Source: Branchiostoma floridae
Taxonomy: Eukaryota > Chordata > Leptocardii > Amphioxiformes > Branchiostomatidae
DNA length: 64,000 bases
Assembly: GCF_000003815.2 (NCBI RefSeq)
Contig: NC_049993.1
Location: forward strand, 21,215,938 to 21,279,937
Direction: 5' to 3'
Each line of letters begins with the position of its first letter. The stretch's first letter is position 1. The position numbers and the translations under genes are program-made. Below, piece after piece: positions 24,443 through 37,900 of this stretch. Under the pieces are notes generated by a model. That model saw only the letters and a list, made by a program, of their open reading frames with translations, ran no database searches and was not told the origin of the DNA.

Positions 24443-27400
24443 TCATCTGAGCAGTCTGAAGTTTTCTGATTGGACACTTGCGATGGACCGGATACTTCCT
24501 GCCCGTGTTTTCTGTGTGATCTCCAGTTCTTCTGTATGTCTGGAAGTGCCCAGTGCTGCCAGGTGTGACGTCACCTGTTCCACCTGCTCTTCCTCAGGAA
24601 GCTGTGGATCACCTGGGACAAGTTGAACATGTACAAATTAAAGTTTCAGCTGTTCTGTACAGTTGCATTTGTCCAACTACATGTAAGTAACACATGTGTC
24701 AGCAATATCAATAGCATGTGTTCAGGGTGCAGCGTAATCATAGTTACTGTATTGTCTTGAATTGATGAAAAATTATATGCACAGTAATTGTTATAGGCAT
24801 GCTAATTCTGTAGGTTTTTGTTCTCCAGTAAGTAGAGTTTCAGGGTGAGGCCAATGAGTGAGATTCCATTCCAATTTTTTACCGAATAATTACTTTCAAA
24901 CGCAGAACCAAGAGGTGAGGTTTCACAAAAAACATATAATTAATAAACAACTGTAATTTCCGTCTCCATTATGAAAGTTTTTGCATACCTTTGTTGAAGA
25001 AGTCCCTCCAAGCTCTGTAGTCCTGCTCCAGAACCAGAGTCCTCACCACCAGCTGGTCTCCTCCCTCCAGGCTCCGCATCTCTTTGGTGATCAGCAGCTC
25101 AGACAGGGTGTTGGAGAGATCTCCGCTCGTGTAGGACCCCCAGAAATGGGCAAATTTGGGCTCAGACTCAAACGTCAGAAACAGAATTACACAACCCCTG
25201 TATGTACGGACGATTATGGCATGTTTTTCTTCAACTTTGGCCTGTACCTCATCAAACCTTCTCTCTAAACTTTCTCGTGACAAAATTGCTTTTGCTCTCT
25301 CCAGTACTTTAACTTTATGGTCCTCATATGTGCGAAGAGCACTAAGCTCTCCATTTTGCATTCTAATCTTGAGGTTGTAAATCTGCTCCCATTCGTATGC
25401 TGTAGTCAAACCATTCATAATTTGAATGGTAAAATGGGGCTGTTCTGTACTGGCTACAACAGAACCTTCCCCTCCCCTGGGACACAGGATTAGATATCCC
25501 ATTGGCATCTGGGGCATTGCTNNNNNNNNNNNNNNNNNNNNNNNNNNNNNNNNNNNNNNNNNNNNNNNNNNNNNNNNNNNNNNNNNNNNNNNNNNNNNNN
25601 NNNNNNNNNNNNNNNNNNNNNNNNNNNNNNNNNNNNNNNNNNNNNNNNNNNNNNNNNNNNNNNNNNNNNNNNNNNNNNNNNNNNNNNNNNNNNNNNNNNN
25701 NNNNNNNNNNNNNNNNNNNNNNNNNNNNNNNNNNNNNNNNNNNNNNNNNNNNNNNNNNNNNNNNNNNNNNNNNNNNNNNNNNNNNNNNNNNNNNNNNNNN
25801 NNNNNNNNNNNNNNNNNNNNNNNNNNNNNNNNNNNNNNNNNNNNNNNNNNNNNNNNNNNNNNNNNNNNNNNNNNNNNNNNNNNNNNNNNNNNNNNNNNNN
25901 NNNNNNNNNNNNNNNNNNNNNNNNNNNNNNNNNNNNNNNNNNNNNNNNNNNNNNNNNNNNNNNNNNNNNNNNNNNNNNNNNNNNNNNNNNNNNNNNNNNN
26001 NNNNNNNNNNNNNNNNNNNNNNNNNNNNNNNNNNNNNNNNNNNNNNNNNNNNNNNNNNNNNNNNNNNNNNNNNNNNNNNNNNNNNNNNNNNNNNNNNNNN
26101 NNNNNNNNNNNNNNGTTTTTGTCCCTCTCATTGTGTGTGTGTTCATTTTAAGGTTTCATTTCATTGGTTTCATGTAATGAAGTTCAGATGTTCTGGACAG
26201 ACGGTGAAATTTTTGTCCGTCTCAACAACAAAATTTCCATTCCAGGGACAAAGGAACTGATCCTGAAGACAGCCATGTATTACACCAAAACTATTGTCAC
26301 CGTGACCCTTCATCACATACAGGAAAACCAGTGAGAGTGCTCTGTCTCTTTTTTTATTTGCACATTTAGCAAAACTAAATTAAATGTTTCTTAATGCTCA
26401 AAACCAGTGTCTTGTTCAGCCTTACTGCTCAGGAGATTTCAAGTAAAAAGAAAAACAGTTCCTTACGTGGCATGTGCTGCTGCTCCCCTGTGAGCAGCTC
26501 CATAAGATGTGGGTACCCAGCATGCCCCAGTGCTGTACGGAAGATGGTGAAAACATTTTCTCCCATCTGTAGAATCATTTGCAGTAATGTCCCTGTTCTG
26601 TGGTGGTCTTCTGGAATGGCAAGGATGGTCTGTCTCATCTCATCTGTGAGCACTCCCTGCTGGTGGAGATAGTCCAGCACTCTTGTAGCATCCAGCTCCA
26701 GGTAGATGGTTGGGTAGTTCCTGAGCAGAAGGGTGCGATAGGTTCCACTCATGGGGACTGTTTGTTGTGGAACTGCTGCTACTTGTACTACGAGGGTGAG
26801 TCAGAAAGTAATGCAAGTGGTTTCATAAAAGACTCGTTTTTTGATCAAATGAGTCGAAATTTGACACAAAGGTAGAGGCATATGTCCTCTTGAGATTAAG
26901 ATATCTAAATTTGTTGTTCATTAATTTATTTTATGAGTGACTGAGCTGATTTGAAGATGACCACACCATTGGAATCTTGTCATGAGAAAAATGAGGTCAA
27001 ATTAACGTACAATTAACAATTTCTCTAAACCAATTTTTGCTACTGTTGGAGACTGAGCCTGTACATGTAATGAGCTGCATTTCTCTACAAGCCACACGCT
27101 TATTTTCAACTCTAGAATCCGACCACTTTTTCTTTTTTCGTTGCTGGTGCAGAGTGAGGTACAAGCGGCTGTCAATGTCATGCGATTTGCAGTGTGTTGA
27201 TTAAAAGTTTCTGTACCCTACTTTTCCATTAACTAGGAAGAATAAAACTTAGCAAACTTCTTGAAGTTTAAACAGTTAATAACCATGTAAAGTTTCGTTT
27301 ATTTTAGTTAATGGAAAAGTAGTCTTTTAACCAACAACTCACGAATTGTGTATAAATCCAACAGCTCTATAACACAACTTACTCCATCCTAGCAGCTGTA

Positions 27401-27911
27401 AATGAGGAACCATTAAGCTCAGAAATGAAAATTGGCATAAAACCTATAGAGACATTTGTTATTATACATGACTTTCAACCTCTTACAGTAATTTTCAATT
27501 GGTCAGACTTAGAGCAACTGATCGTCTGACAAGCATACAATGGTGTGGTGAACTTGAAATCAACTCATTCGCTCATAAAAATGATAAAGACCAAATTTAC
27601 AAATTTCAATCTCAAAAGCTGTTCAGACACATACCTTCAGTCGACCTTTGCAGTTGTTCAAGTTGTTCTGCTTCCTCTGCCAATCTTCCTTTCCCCAAAC
27701 TTCTCAAGATCTGCACAAGGAACCCCAAGTCACCATTGCCAATCTTATTGTCCTGTTTAAGCATGTTGAAAATTTCAAGGGGTCTAGCATTTTCCACTCT
27801 TGCTGCTCCAAGGTCATCAACAATCAAGGCTCGTAGATCTCTGACATCTTCAACTGTCAAGCTTTGAGAAATCTTCACAAGCAGCAGGGTAAGGGCTGGG
27901 AGTTGAGGCAT
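24443..27911 (-). CDS. DED-CARD-TRADD-N-like paralogue lacking NHL, 4 exons, about 430 aa
   Basis: Tandem duplicate of the DED-CARD-NHL gene. Exons: 27635-27911 (DED, MPQLPALTLLLVKISQS, VRDLRALIVDDLGAARVE), 26467 to 26781 or 26787 (CARD, YRTLLLRNYPTIYLELDA), 24989-25519 (helical plus TRADD-N-like, 531 bp, the same length as in the paralogue; its acceptor touches the gap at 25522), 24443-24612 (start of the linker, DPQLPEEEQVEQVTSHL). Phases match throughout. The last exon diverges after GSIRSIAS and stops at 24443-24445, so there is no coiled-coil/NHL part. It could be a natural short adaptor, able to bind the same death-fold partners without the NHL module, or a decaying copy. Both CARD acceptors are in phase; the outer one lies at the end of a mariner-like relic. 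Confidence 0.8.
25522..26114. other. Assembly gap (593 N)
   Basis: Run of N within the intron between the CARD and the third exon of the short DED-CARD paralogue. Confidence 0.99.
26789..27010 (+). mobile_element. Mariner-like terminal relic
   Basis: Starts at a TA with CGAGGGTGAGTCAGAAAGTA, like but distinct from the end of the complete mariner nearby. About 165 bp in, an ATG gives a short N-terminal transposase-like stub (MTTPLESCHEKNEV) that stops. The other end was not found. Confidence 0.6.
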
Positions 27912-28913
27912 GGTTGGTTTCCTAACTCAGCAAGGTTTTCAGGCCTTTAAAAGTGCATTAAGAAAACAAAGGTGACCATATGGCGTTGAATCAGGCTTCT
28001 CCTGGGTTGAGGGATAGTCCAGATATTATCATCACAGGCAGTGAAGATGAGTTTTCAACATCACAGACCACAAAATAGAAGTTAGAATGTAGTTATAAAA
28101 ATTCATCAAAACTCCCCAGCAAATGTTATAATAAATAATAAGGGCGGTATTGTAATTGCTATAAAACAATGAATTTGACATCTACGTGTGGCCAAAGTAT
28201 TACATTGTATTTAAGAGACCTTTGACCCTTACAAATTTATTCAGTGTTTTGCGGTGGGTTTTCTGTACAGAAGCTACTGATCATGTGACTAAAGATAACA
28301 TAAAAGCTTGAGAATTGATTCGCAGGTACAGTGCAGGAATGAAATTGCTTGATATACCCTCAAGACTGGTTTTTAGAAGACAAGGATAGAAACCCCACCT
28401 TTTTCCTGTTAATGTTGACTGCATGGACCTTGAACTGACTCAGGTTTATGTAATGAACGTGTATGCTGGGAAACCTGAGTTAATATCTAACTCGAGCTGT
28501 TCCCCCAGCAGGTACAGTGTACATATTAAGATAACGATAATAAGAGTTTCCAATATTATTGCAAATACCATGCATACTGCAGGTCTTGCTTGGTCCAAGT
28601 CAAGGTCACTTTGAGCAGAAAAAATATTAATTCAGATGTTAAAATATGACTTTGTTTCTCTGCCTTTTACAGTTAACTCAGACATGAAGACTCAGGTTTG
28701 GGCAAGAAAATATCACTTGCTCAGTTTAACCTAACTCCCTGCTGCCTAACCCTATAACCAATAGGGAATTGGTAACCAAAGGCTTCAGTGTGCTAGTTAA
28801 AAGTCAAAGCAATCATTATGATAAAGACCAGTAGAAAAGGCAAAAGGGGTTTCACACCTGTGTTTTTCATTGCTATTTATGGAATGTAAAGATCTCACAC
28901 TTGTGTTTTTCAG
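27912..28913. other. Upstream region of the short DED-CARD gene and end of the nardilysin intron
   Basis: Shares the block AAGAGACCTTTGACCCTTA (28213-28231) and a second block near 28390-28500 with the upstream region of the other DED gene, consistent with promoter sequence copied in the tandem duplication. No coding exon seen. Confidence 0.55.
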
Positions 28914-31900
28914 TGGTGTTTATGGGCAGTGAGAAGTACCCAGATGAGAACGCTTTTGACGTCTTCATCAAGAAACATGGCGGCAGCGACAATGCTTCTA
29001 CTGACTGCGAGAGGGTGAGAGGTTTCCCTACAGTAGTAACTACATTACAATATGACTGGATTTGATGTAAGTCTAGTTGAATTTTATCTGTATGTGTAAC
29101 TATAGTATTAATCCGTTGTTTTTAAAAAGGGTATTTAGGTGGTTTCAAACTGCAACCACAATATTTTGAAAGTTGTTTGCAATAAAAAAAAAAAATTATT
29201 TTAAAAAACAATGGATATGGGTTTAACCCTACAGATGAAGGTACAGTACCGTTAAGGCTTTCCAATTCTTAGGATGATGTGTTTGTTTGCAGACAGTTTT
29301 CCAGTTTGAGATTCAGAGGAAGTTCTTCAAGGAGGCTCTGGACAGGTGAGCAAAACTGTTCTTTCCTGGGATAGCAAAAATGACCTTGAGCAAGCATGAA
29401 ACTCTCAACACAGTTTTCTAAATCTGAAATCCTAAGCAAATAAATATGGACTTTATTTTTGTTTTGCTGATATTTCCTCGGTGACCCTGACTTGTGTTTC
29501 CCCAGATGAGCAGAACTGTTGTTACCTGGGATAGCAAAATATGACAATCTGCAAGCAAAAGACCCTGACCACAGTTTTTAACAGTATGAACTTGTAACCT
29601 CACAAACTAAAGACGTAGTACTACAAAATTTTCGTTTCGCTGAGATTTCCACCCTGACCAGCTCTTCCCCCCACCACAGTTTGTAACAGTCTGAACTTGT
29701 AATCTAACAAACAAAAGATGAACCTAAGATTTTAGTTTCGCTAATATTTCCATGGTGACCGTAACTTGTGTTTCCCCAGATGGGCCCAGTTCTTCATCTC
29801 CCCTCTGCTGAAGGTCGACAGTCTGGAGAGGGAGGTCAAAGCTGTGGATAGCGGTGAGATAAACAGGCTTTATTTGTTTGTTTGTTTTACATGGAGCGAA
29901 AATCACTCTTAATTGTTTAGTTTTAATTACAGCATGGCTAGTGCAGGTACATTTAGATAGGATGTTTTAGTCCATTATTCATATGATAGTCTCTATATAG
30001 TCTTTAGAAATGAGGATGTCTCCCCCCCTCCCAGAGTTCCAGATGAACCTGCCCGTGGACAGCTACAGGAAACAGCAGCTGTTCTCCACCATGGTCAAGG
30101 TCGGGCATCCCATGGCCAAGTTCATGTGGGGTCAGTATGAGTCATGTTCGTAAGGGGTCAGTCCAATGGTTATTAATTTTGATCGTCATGAAAAAATTTC
30201 TTTCACTTGAGTTCCCTTTGTATTTTCTGTGTGTTTAGCTCTGTGCAACTAAACACAAAGTGTGATATAGCACTAGTTCACCTTTATTCATGGGATACAT
30301 CAATTGTTTTTAAAAGCAGAGTATCTAGGGATGTCAACTCAAAGAACGGTGGTTTCAAATTGCAATGTTTTTAAACTATTGCATTTATTTTCAAAGTATT
30401 GCACTGTCGACTTGATAACATATCCCTAAACACCTTGTTTATTGGTTATCCCGCAGATAAAGGTAAACTACCGGTAAAATTAATACAGCACGAAATATGA
30501 CTTGTACCTTTGCAACATCCCGCTGTGTTTCTGCCCCCCTGCCTGTCACAGGGAACCTAGCTTCCCTGCAGCAGCAGCCTGCAGAGCGCGGCACCAACGT
30601 GCACCAGCGGCTGGGGGAGTTCAGACGGAGGTTCTACTCCGCTCACTACATGACTCTGGCTGTGCAGTCTGCAGGTAACTATGGTAACAGTTACTATCAT
30701 AGTGGTAACAATCAGGAGCTCAGGCACAGGTTCTACTCCACTTACTTGTCTGTCAATCCTGATGATGACTTCATTACTTCCTTTATTTCTGCCACTGCCT
30801 TATATTGTTATGTGTAACAGAAAAGAAACTTTTGTTTGTATTCATGTGATAACGCAATAATGATACTAGGATAATTAGAAAATGCCATGCAGTTTAATAT
30901 GATACATTTCCTGTACTTAAAACCGCATGCTGCCTTCTCTTCACCACAGAACCCCTGGACAGGCTGGAGGAGTGGGTCAGAGAGGTCTTCTCTGCAGTAC
31001 CAAACAAGTATGCTAGAGGTCCCACTTTTGCTCCAGGAAATTGTTCTTGCCAACAAATTTGTTTGTTGTCTGTTTCGTGCAATAAAGTATTACTAATAAT
31101 GCTGTCTTCTTTTATTGCCTTGTGTGCCTTGAATGTCCCACCATGGTTTCCATTGTGAACTGTAAACCAGTATGAACTATTTTCCTTTTTTCAGTGGCTG
31201 CCCAGCTCCAAACTTTGACGACTACAAGGTAATTAAGAACAATCTTCCTCTGAAGGGTATCTTTAAAAGTACTGCTCTTGATGTTAGTGTTATGTACTAC
31301 TTTCAAATTTGTCTTGCTAAGTCAAGTTGTTTGTTGCAGCATTTTTTATAAGACTCATACTAAAAGCAATGTTAGAATTATTGTCCTTTTTTGTTATAGG
31401 ACACCTTTGACACTCCTAACTTCTACAAGCTATACAAAAGTAAGTACATTGTACAACTCTTAAAGTTCTTTATTCCAACTGTTACTTGAGAAGCTGATGG
31501 TTGTACAAAAATAGAGACCTCAGACTTGACTATGTTTTGTTCAGTGATTTGTGTGGGCGTACAACCCACCACCGTATGTAATTTATCCAGCAGCTGTACT
31601 ACATGTTATTTTACATTCTTCATCACGGCTACTTCCCCATCTTTGAGGGTCATTGGGAAGAAGTAGTACTTTAGTCCCAGCAGTCAGATGCAGATGAACC
31701 ATGACTCCATCCCTCTCCACATCGGTCCCATGGATTGTTTAATTATTATAATAAGCTAAACCATATTTATCTTTAAACACACCTCTTTGTGCTTTATATT
31801 AAACTGACAGATATGATAACTACCCCCACCCCCTTTAGTGGTGCCAGTGAAGTCCGTGAACCAGCTGGAGATTACCTGGTCCCTGCCCTGCCAGATGAGA

Positions 31901-34900
31901 CACTACAGGTGAATAAAGTTCTTGTTTTGCCTGTTTTGTTTATGTTAACTGTTGTACAACTTGGGGTAATCATGCAAAAACTGAGTCTGAAAGGTGGTTC
32001 CTCCTGGACTAAAACTGATTCTTCTAGTACCCCACCATGCACCTGTTCCCATCCCACCATGCAACTAACTCTGTTCTTGTCCCAGAGTGAAGCCGCTGCA
32101 CTACCTAGGCTGGCTGCTAGGGCACGAGGGGAAGGGCAGCGTCTTCAACCTGCTCAAGAAAAGGTAAGGAACTCTTCTGTCCACAGTTAAGTGCCACTGA
32201 CATGTTTCATCAGGTGGAGCTTTGAGTAAGGAACTACAGAGAGGTACATGCAACTGTGAATGTAGTCTGTCATGTTTCAACACTTTGCTTGTGACTTTAT
32301 TGTATTTCATAGTGCATTGAATTTTCTTCGAATTATAAAACTGTGTTTCTTTAACTTTTCTCATCTTTGCTTTGATGTTTTGGTTGACATGATGTAAAAA
32401 CAAATCATTCAACTTCAAGTTTTGTAAACAATATTCAATTTGTTAATCTATTGTGGCTGATACGTCGATGAAGGTTAGACATCCAGGTCATATGATATGC
32501 CAAAAAGCAGTTACTCATTACACACAAGCAACTGGACATGATTTTTGAAACTTTTTGGTTTATCTATGTGGCTGACTTTTCTCGCAGGATGTGGGCTCTG
32601 GGCCTGTATGCAGGAAACAACGAGCTGGGGTTTGAGCAGAACAGCACAAACTCTGTCTTCAATGTCATCGTGGTTCTCACAGACGAGGGGCTGGCTCATG
32701 CCAAGGAGGTGAGGGCTGGGGTTTGGATCAAACTAAGGCTGGGACAATTTATTTTATACATTAAGAGGTTCCTTTTACACAACCATTGCTTTATGATACA
32801 CTGACATTTCGGTACTGCAGCGATAGGTGACGCTGCTTACAGATGTGATCACAAATTGTAAAGTATGTTTACTAACTATATAAACAGGTAGATTGTTTTA
32901 TGCTGTGTTTAAACAGTCCAAAACGTAAAGGAGTGTGATATATACAGAGCAGATGTCAATTGACATTTTATCTACTTCTTTTATAGATAGGAAGAAAATA
33001 AAGAAATGGCGACTCCTTTGATAGCTCCTCCTAGTTGGGACAATTCTCATGCTGAAGGACACACACACATACTTCTGTCCTGTTTGGTGCTGATGTCACA
33101 CAACTGGTGCAAGTATAGTGTACATTGTCACCAATATTTGTACTGGAAAACATTCACACCTACTCAAAATTACACTGACAGTGGTCATAGTCACACTTAC
33201 ACCACTTGATGGACTATCCTGTCCCTGGTGCTGAATGACATTCACATTCAGATTCACACATCCATACTTTCCCTCAACAACATTCAAAACTGTTACTGTT
33301 GGCCCTGAATAACATTCACTCTTACATTACTATTATTACCCAAGCCGTTTCTCCCACACTCACTCCCTGCCCTGTCCTTGGTGCTGAATGACACTACATC
33401 CCAGTTTTGGTATTGAGCACATTCACAGTGACTATAATGTCCTTTGTGATAAATGACATTCACACTTAAATTGAGCATAATAGCACATGCAAACTCACAT
33501 TACACCCAGAAAAAATATGTAATACATGTGTTATGTAACATAGTTACAGGTGACCACGATAGTGTTCCAGTACATCTCCATGTTCCAGAGGCTGACATGT
33601 ACATGTACATGTACATGTACTGTAGTGTTGTACATGTGTTACAGGTGGTGACTATATATCTAATGTTGTACTTGTGTTGTACAGGTGGTGACTATAGTAT
33701 TCAAGTACATCTCCATGCTACAGAGGCTGACATGTACTATAGTCTTGTACAGGTGGTGACTATAGTGTTGTGGTGTACAGGTGGTGACTTCAGTGTTGTA
33801 CTTGTGTTGTACAGGTGGTGACTATAGTGTTGTGTTGTGTTGTACAGGTGATCACCATAGTGTTCCAGTACATCTCCATGCTCCAGAGACTGACACACAT
33901 GTACATGTACTATAGTGTTGTACTTGTGTTGTACAGGTGGTGACTATAGTGTTGTATTGTGTTACAGGTGATCACCGTAGTGTACCAGTACATCTCCATG
34001 CTACAGAGACTGACATGTACCTGTACTATAGTGTTGTACTTGCTTTGTACAGGTGGTGACTATAGTGTTGTACATGTGTTACAGGTGATCACCGTAGTGT
34101 ACCAGTACATCTCCATGCTACAGAGACTGACATGTACCTGTACTACAGTCATGTTGTACTTGTGTTGTACAGGTTACCACCGTAGTGTTCCAGTACATCT
34201 CCATGCTACAGAGACTTGGGCCCTGCAGGAGGGTTTATGAGGAGATTCAGACTATTGAAGATAAGGACTTCAGGTTCAAGGATGAGGTCAGCCTCTTCTT
34301 GTCATACTCAATCATTGAGGAACTGAAGCACTGATAAAGTTCTGCACCACATTTTGGATCAAACAAATTTTACAGTGCTTCCACCAACTCACTTTTAAAC
34401 CATGGTTTTCAAGTATGGGCAGTTGGACCCTACTGAAAAGATGGTACATGTACGTTGGCATTATTTAAGATTTGAGGGGAAACTTTGCTGTCTTGAGGCA
34501 GGTTTGAACTGTTTGTTTCTACTAACTGTTCTAGTGTTGATTATACAAAATGATGTAGTTCATGTCTAACCACATGCACTCACCTACTCATGAACTGTGT
34601 ATTTTTCCTCCCCAGACGGACCCTATTGACTATGTGGAGAATGTGTGTGAGAACATGCAGATGTACCCTCCTCAGCACTACCTCACTGGGGATATACTCA
34701 TGTTTGAGTACGATGAGCAGGTAAGTCACCTGTAAGGCACACCTGGTATATTTACCTGTAAGGCACACCTGGTAGGTTCACCTCTACCCGCCCCAACACT
34801 ACTTCACAAGAGACACTCTCATATTTGAATATGATGAACAGGTAAGTAAACACCTGTAGTTCCATCAGAGTAGGTAAAGCCTGTAAAAGTAGACCTGTAA

Positions 34901-37900
34901 GGCCACCTGTATCCTCCTGAACACTTCCTCACTGGAGACAATATACCCAGTTTGATCAAAAGTTAAGTGATCAGCCAAAACCAACCAAAGAGTTCATTGG
35001 TTCACTTGGTTTATTGGTTTATTTGCATGCTCTTAAACCCCATCAGGTCTATATGTCCAGGGTTCAGACAAGTATACAAATATATANNNNNNNNNNNNNN
35101 NNNNNNNNNNNNNNNNNNNNNNNNNNNNNNNNNNNNNNNNNNNNNNNNNNNNNNNNNNNNNNNNNNNNNNNNNNNNNNNNNNNNNNNNNNNNNNNNNNNN
35201 NNNNNNNNNNNNNNNNNNNNNNNNNNNNNNNNNNNNNNNNNNNNNNNNNNNNNNNNNNNNNNNNNNTGTATTGCTGTATAACACTGTACTGTGGTACACA
35301 CTTTGACATGTGCTTCAGACTCTCTCACCTTAATTGCTATATGTACATGTACCGTCCAGGTGCTTGCTGAGGCCCAGAACCTGCTGACCCCTGACCGGGC
35401 CAGCCTGCTGCTGGTGTCCCCACAGTTCAAAGGTGACTGTCATCTCAAGGAACCCTGGTTTGATACCCCCTACTGTGTCTCAGGTAAGAACAGTAGTTTG
35501 AGACCTCTTAATTCAAATATTTACCAAAGTGCAAATAAAAGAGAAGGGATTTAAATTGATATAATACAGTCTTCTTGATTTTGTATGCTCCTATTAGATA
35601 TCATAGCTTTTCATGAACGTTAATTTTCACTTGATTTCTTGCAGACATTCCCAGTGACTGGAAGGAAGCATGGAAAGGTGAGAAATTACAAAAAAATAAG
35701 TTACTTTTCACTCCTCACTATCAAAATAATGCTAATAATCCTTCATTAGATGTCACTGATATGAGTTTGCAGATCAAGTTATAAATGACATGGTAATTCT
35801 TGGACAAATTTGGATAATAATGGGGAGGGGGGCACCATGAAAATGTCATGATATCACAGTCATGTTTGCTGTTTCCTGTTGCAGATCTGCCAGAGAACCC
35901 AGAGCTCCACCTGCCTGCTGAGAACAGGTTCATAGGTCAGGAGCACGGACTCATGTTTGATATATAAATTGTGCTTCACATTGCAAATTTTGAGCCTCAA
36001 ATTTGTAGCTAGATTACTGATGCCCAAGTATTTAGCTGTAAGAGTACTGAAGTATTGATGTCTTGTGCCTCTGACAGCCAAGGACTTCTCTCTTAAGGAG
36101 CATGACCTTAAAGACTCTAAGGTATGTCTTCTGTCCTTCATTTCTTAGCTTACACTGAGGTGAAGTGAACTGAACTGCTAGTTTGAGTCTTCTTTAACAC
36201 TGTTGAAAGTAAATGAATAACCAGAAATGTGCACATTTGTTTCTTCTCACTTATTTCTTCACATTCCAACATAACCATTTTATAGTCTAAAATACAAAGA
36301 TACATATAGACCCTGGAACTTGAAGACATGGTTGGCAGCCAGCAATTTGTGACTGAAATCTACCCCTTCCCTCTTCAGTACCCAGAGAAGATCCTGGACA
36401 CCCCCCAGAGCAGATTATGGTACAGGCCGGACACTAAGTTCCACCAACCCAAAGGTACCTGCCCCAAAATCTCCGAATGGTTTTAAGTTGTTCTCTAAAG
36501 TCTTCATGTTTGTAAAATACCAATATTTATTGCTCTCGTTACAGAATAGTTTTAAATACCTAATATAAAGTACTTTTGTGCTTCTGTATGGAAGAGTATT
36601 TTGAGCTGAACTAACAGTTTTCTGTTCTATTCCCAGCTTATGTACATTTCTACCTCAAGTCACCCCTCATAGGGAGAACACCACAAAGGTAGGGATGGTT
36701 TACTGTCAAACTTGTAATGATTAATGATCAGTAACATGTGAGGTGGAGAAACAGAAATGCTCATATTAGACAATGCATTGACAGCCTTTAAAATTTTATG
36801 ATCATTTACCAATAGGCAAAAAAAGTGTCCTAAATTATATCTTTAAATCCAGTTACTGCTACTAAAACATGTCCCAAAACTGTTGTCATTTGATGTCAAA
36901 TGTTTTGCTGATGATTGTGAATTGTGGAAGAATAAATGCGGCTGCATGCACCAAAACTGTCCTAATATCAATTGCTTAATGCTTTCCACAAGTGTACCTG
37001 TACAAACCACATTGATACAATGTAAGTGTACATGGCTGTATAAACCACCTTATGATCTCCCTGCCCAGTGTTGTGCTGCTGGACCTGTTCCTGAACCTGC
37101 TGGCACAGAACCTCACTGCCGTGGCTTATGATGCTGATGTGGCACAACTGGTGTAAGTCTGGTGTACATTTACCCTACCACGCTCAGTTTACACTGCTAC
37201 TCTACTGCACTCTTTCCCTGTCCCTGGTGCTGAAAACTCACATACTGCTAACCTGTAGCTTATGATACTGATGTGGCTCAACTGGTGTTATTATGGTGTG
37301 AATTCAGTACTACACTGTTACCCTGTCCTTGGTGCTGAATGACACTCACACTCGCATGTTCTGCTTCCCTGTATGATGCTGATGTGGCCAGCTGGTGTAA
37401 ATTATAATGGTTCACATTCACACTACTACAGTATCTCTACTACACTGTCACCCTGTCCCTGGTGCTGAATAACACTAACACTCACAACTGGTGTAAGTTA
37501 TAATGGTGTTCATTCACTACTACACTGTTATTCTGTCACACCATTTATGTACTACCCTGTAACTGGTGCTGAATGACTTTCACTCTCACACTACCATCCT
37601 TTCTGTCATCAACAGTCACACTTTCACACTTTCATTTCTTTACCTTGTGCTGAATAGCACATTTACACTCACACCCCTACCCTGTCCTTGGTGCTGAAAG
37701 ACATGCACACTCACACTACATCCCAGTTTTGGTATTGAACAGCACATTTAAAGTGTCATATTCAGACACTGCTTTTCTACTACCCTGTCCCTGGTGCTGA
37801 ATGGCATTCACACTCACACTATCATCCTTTCCCTCATCAACAGTCACGCCCATACCTATCCCTTGGCCCCGAATGATGTTCACACTTACAGTACCGCACT

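Larger units (their letters stand above)
8678..28913 (+). other. 20.2-kb nardilysin intron hosting nested genes
   Basis: The donor is GTATGT at 8678 and the acceptor CAG ends at 28913. The flanking exons join in phase to give HYLEHMVFMGSEKYP, so this is one intron of the protease gene if the assembly order is right. It holds one plus-strand gene (TRIM-NHL) and two minus-strand genes (DED/CARD family) plus a mariner element. Confidence 0.82.
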
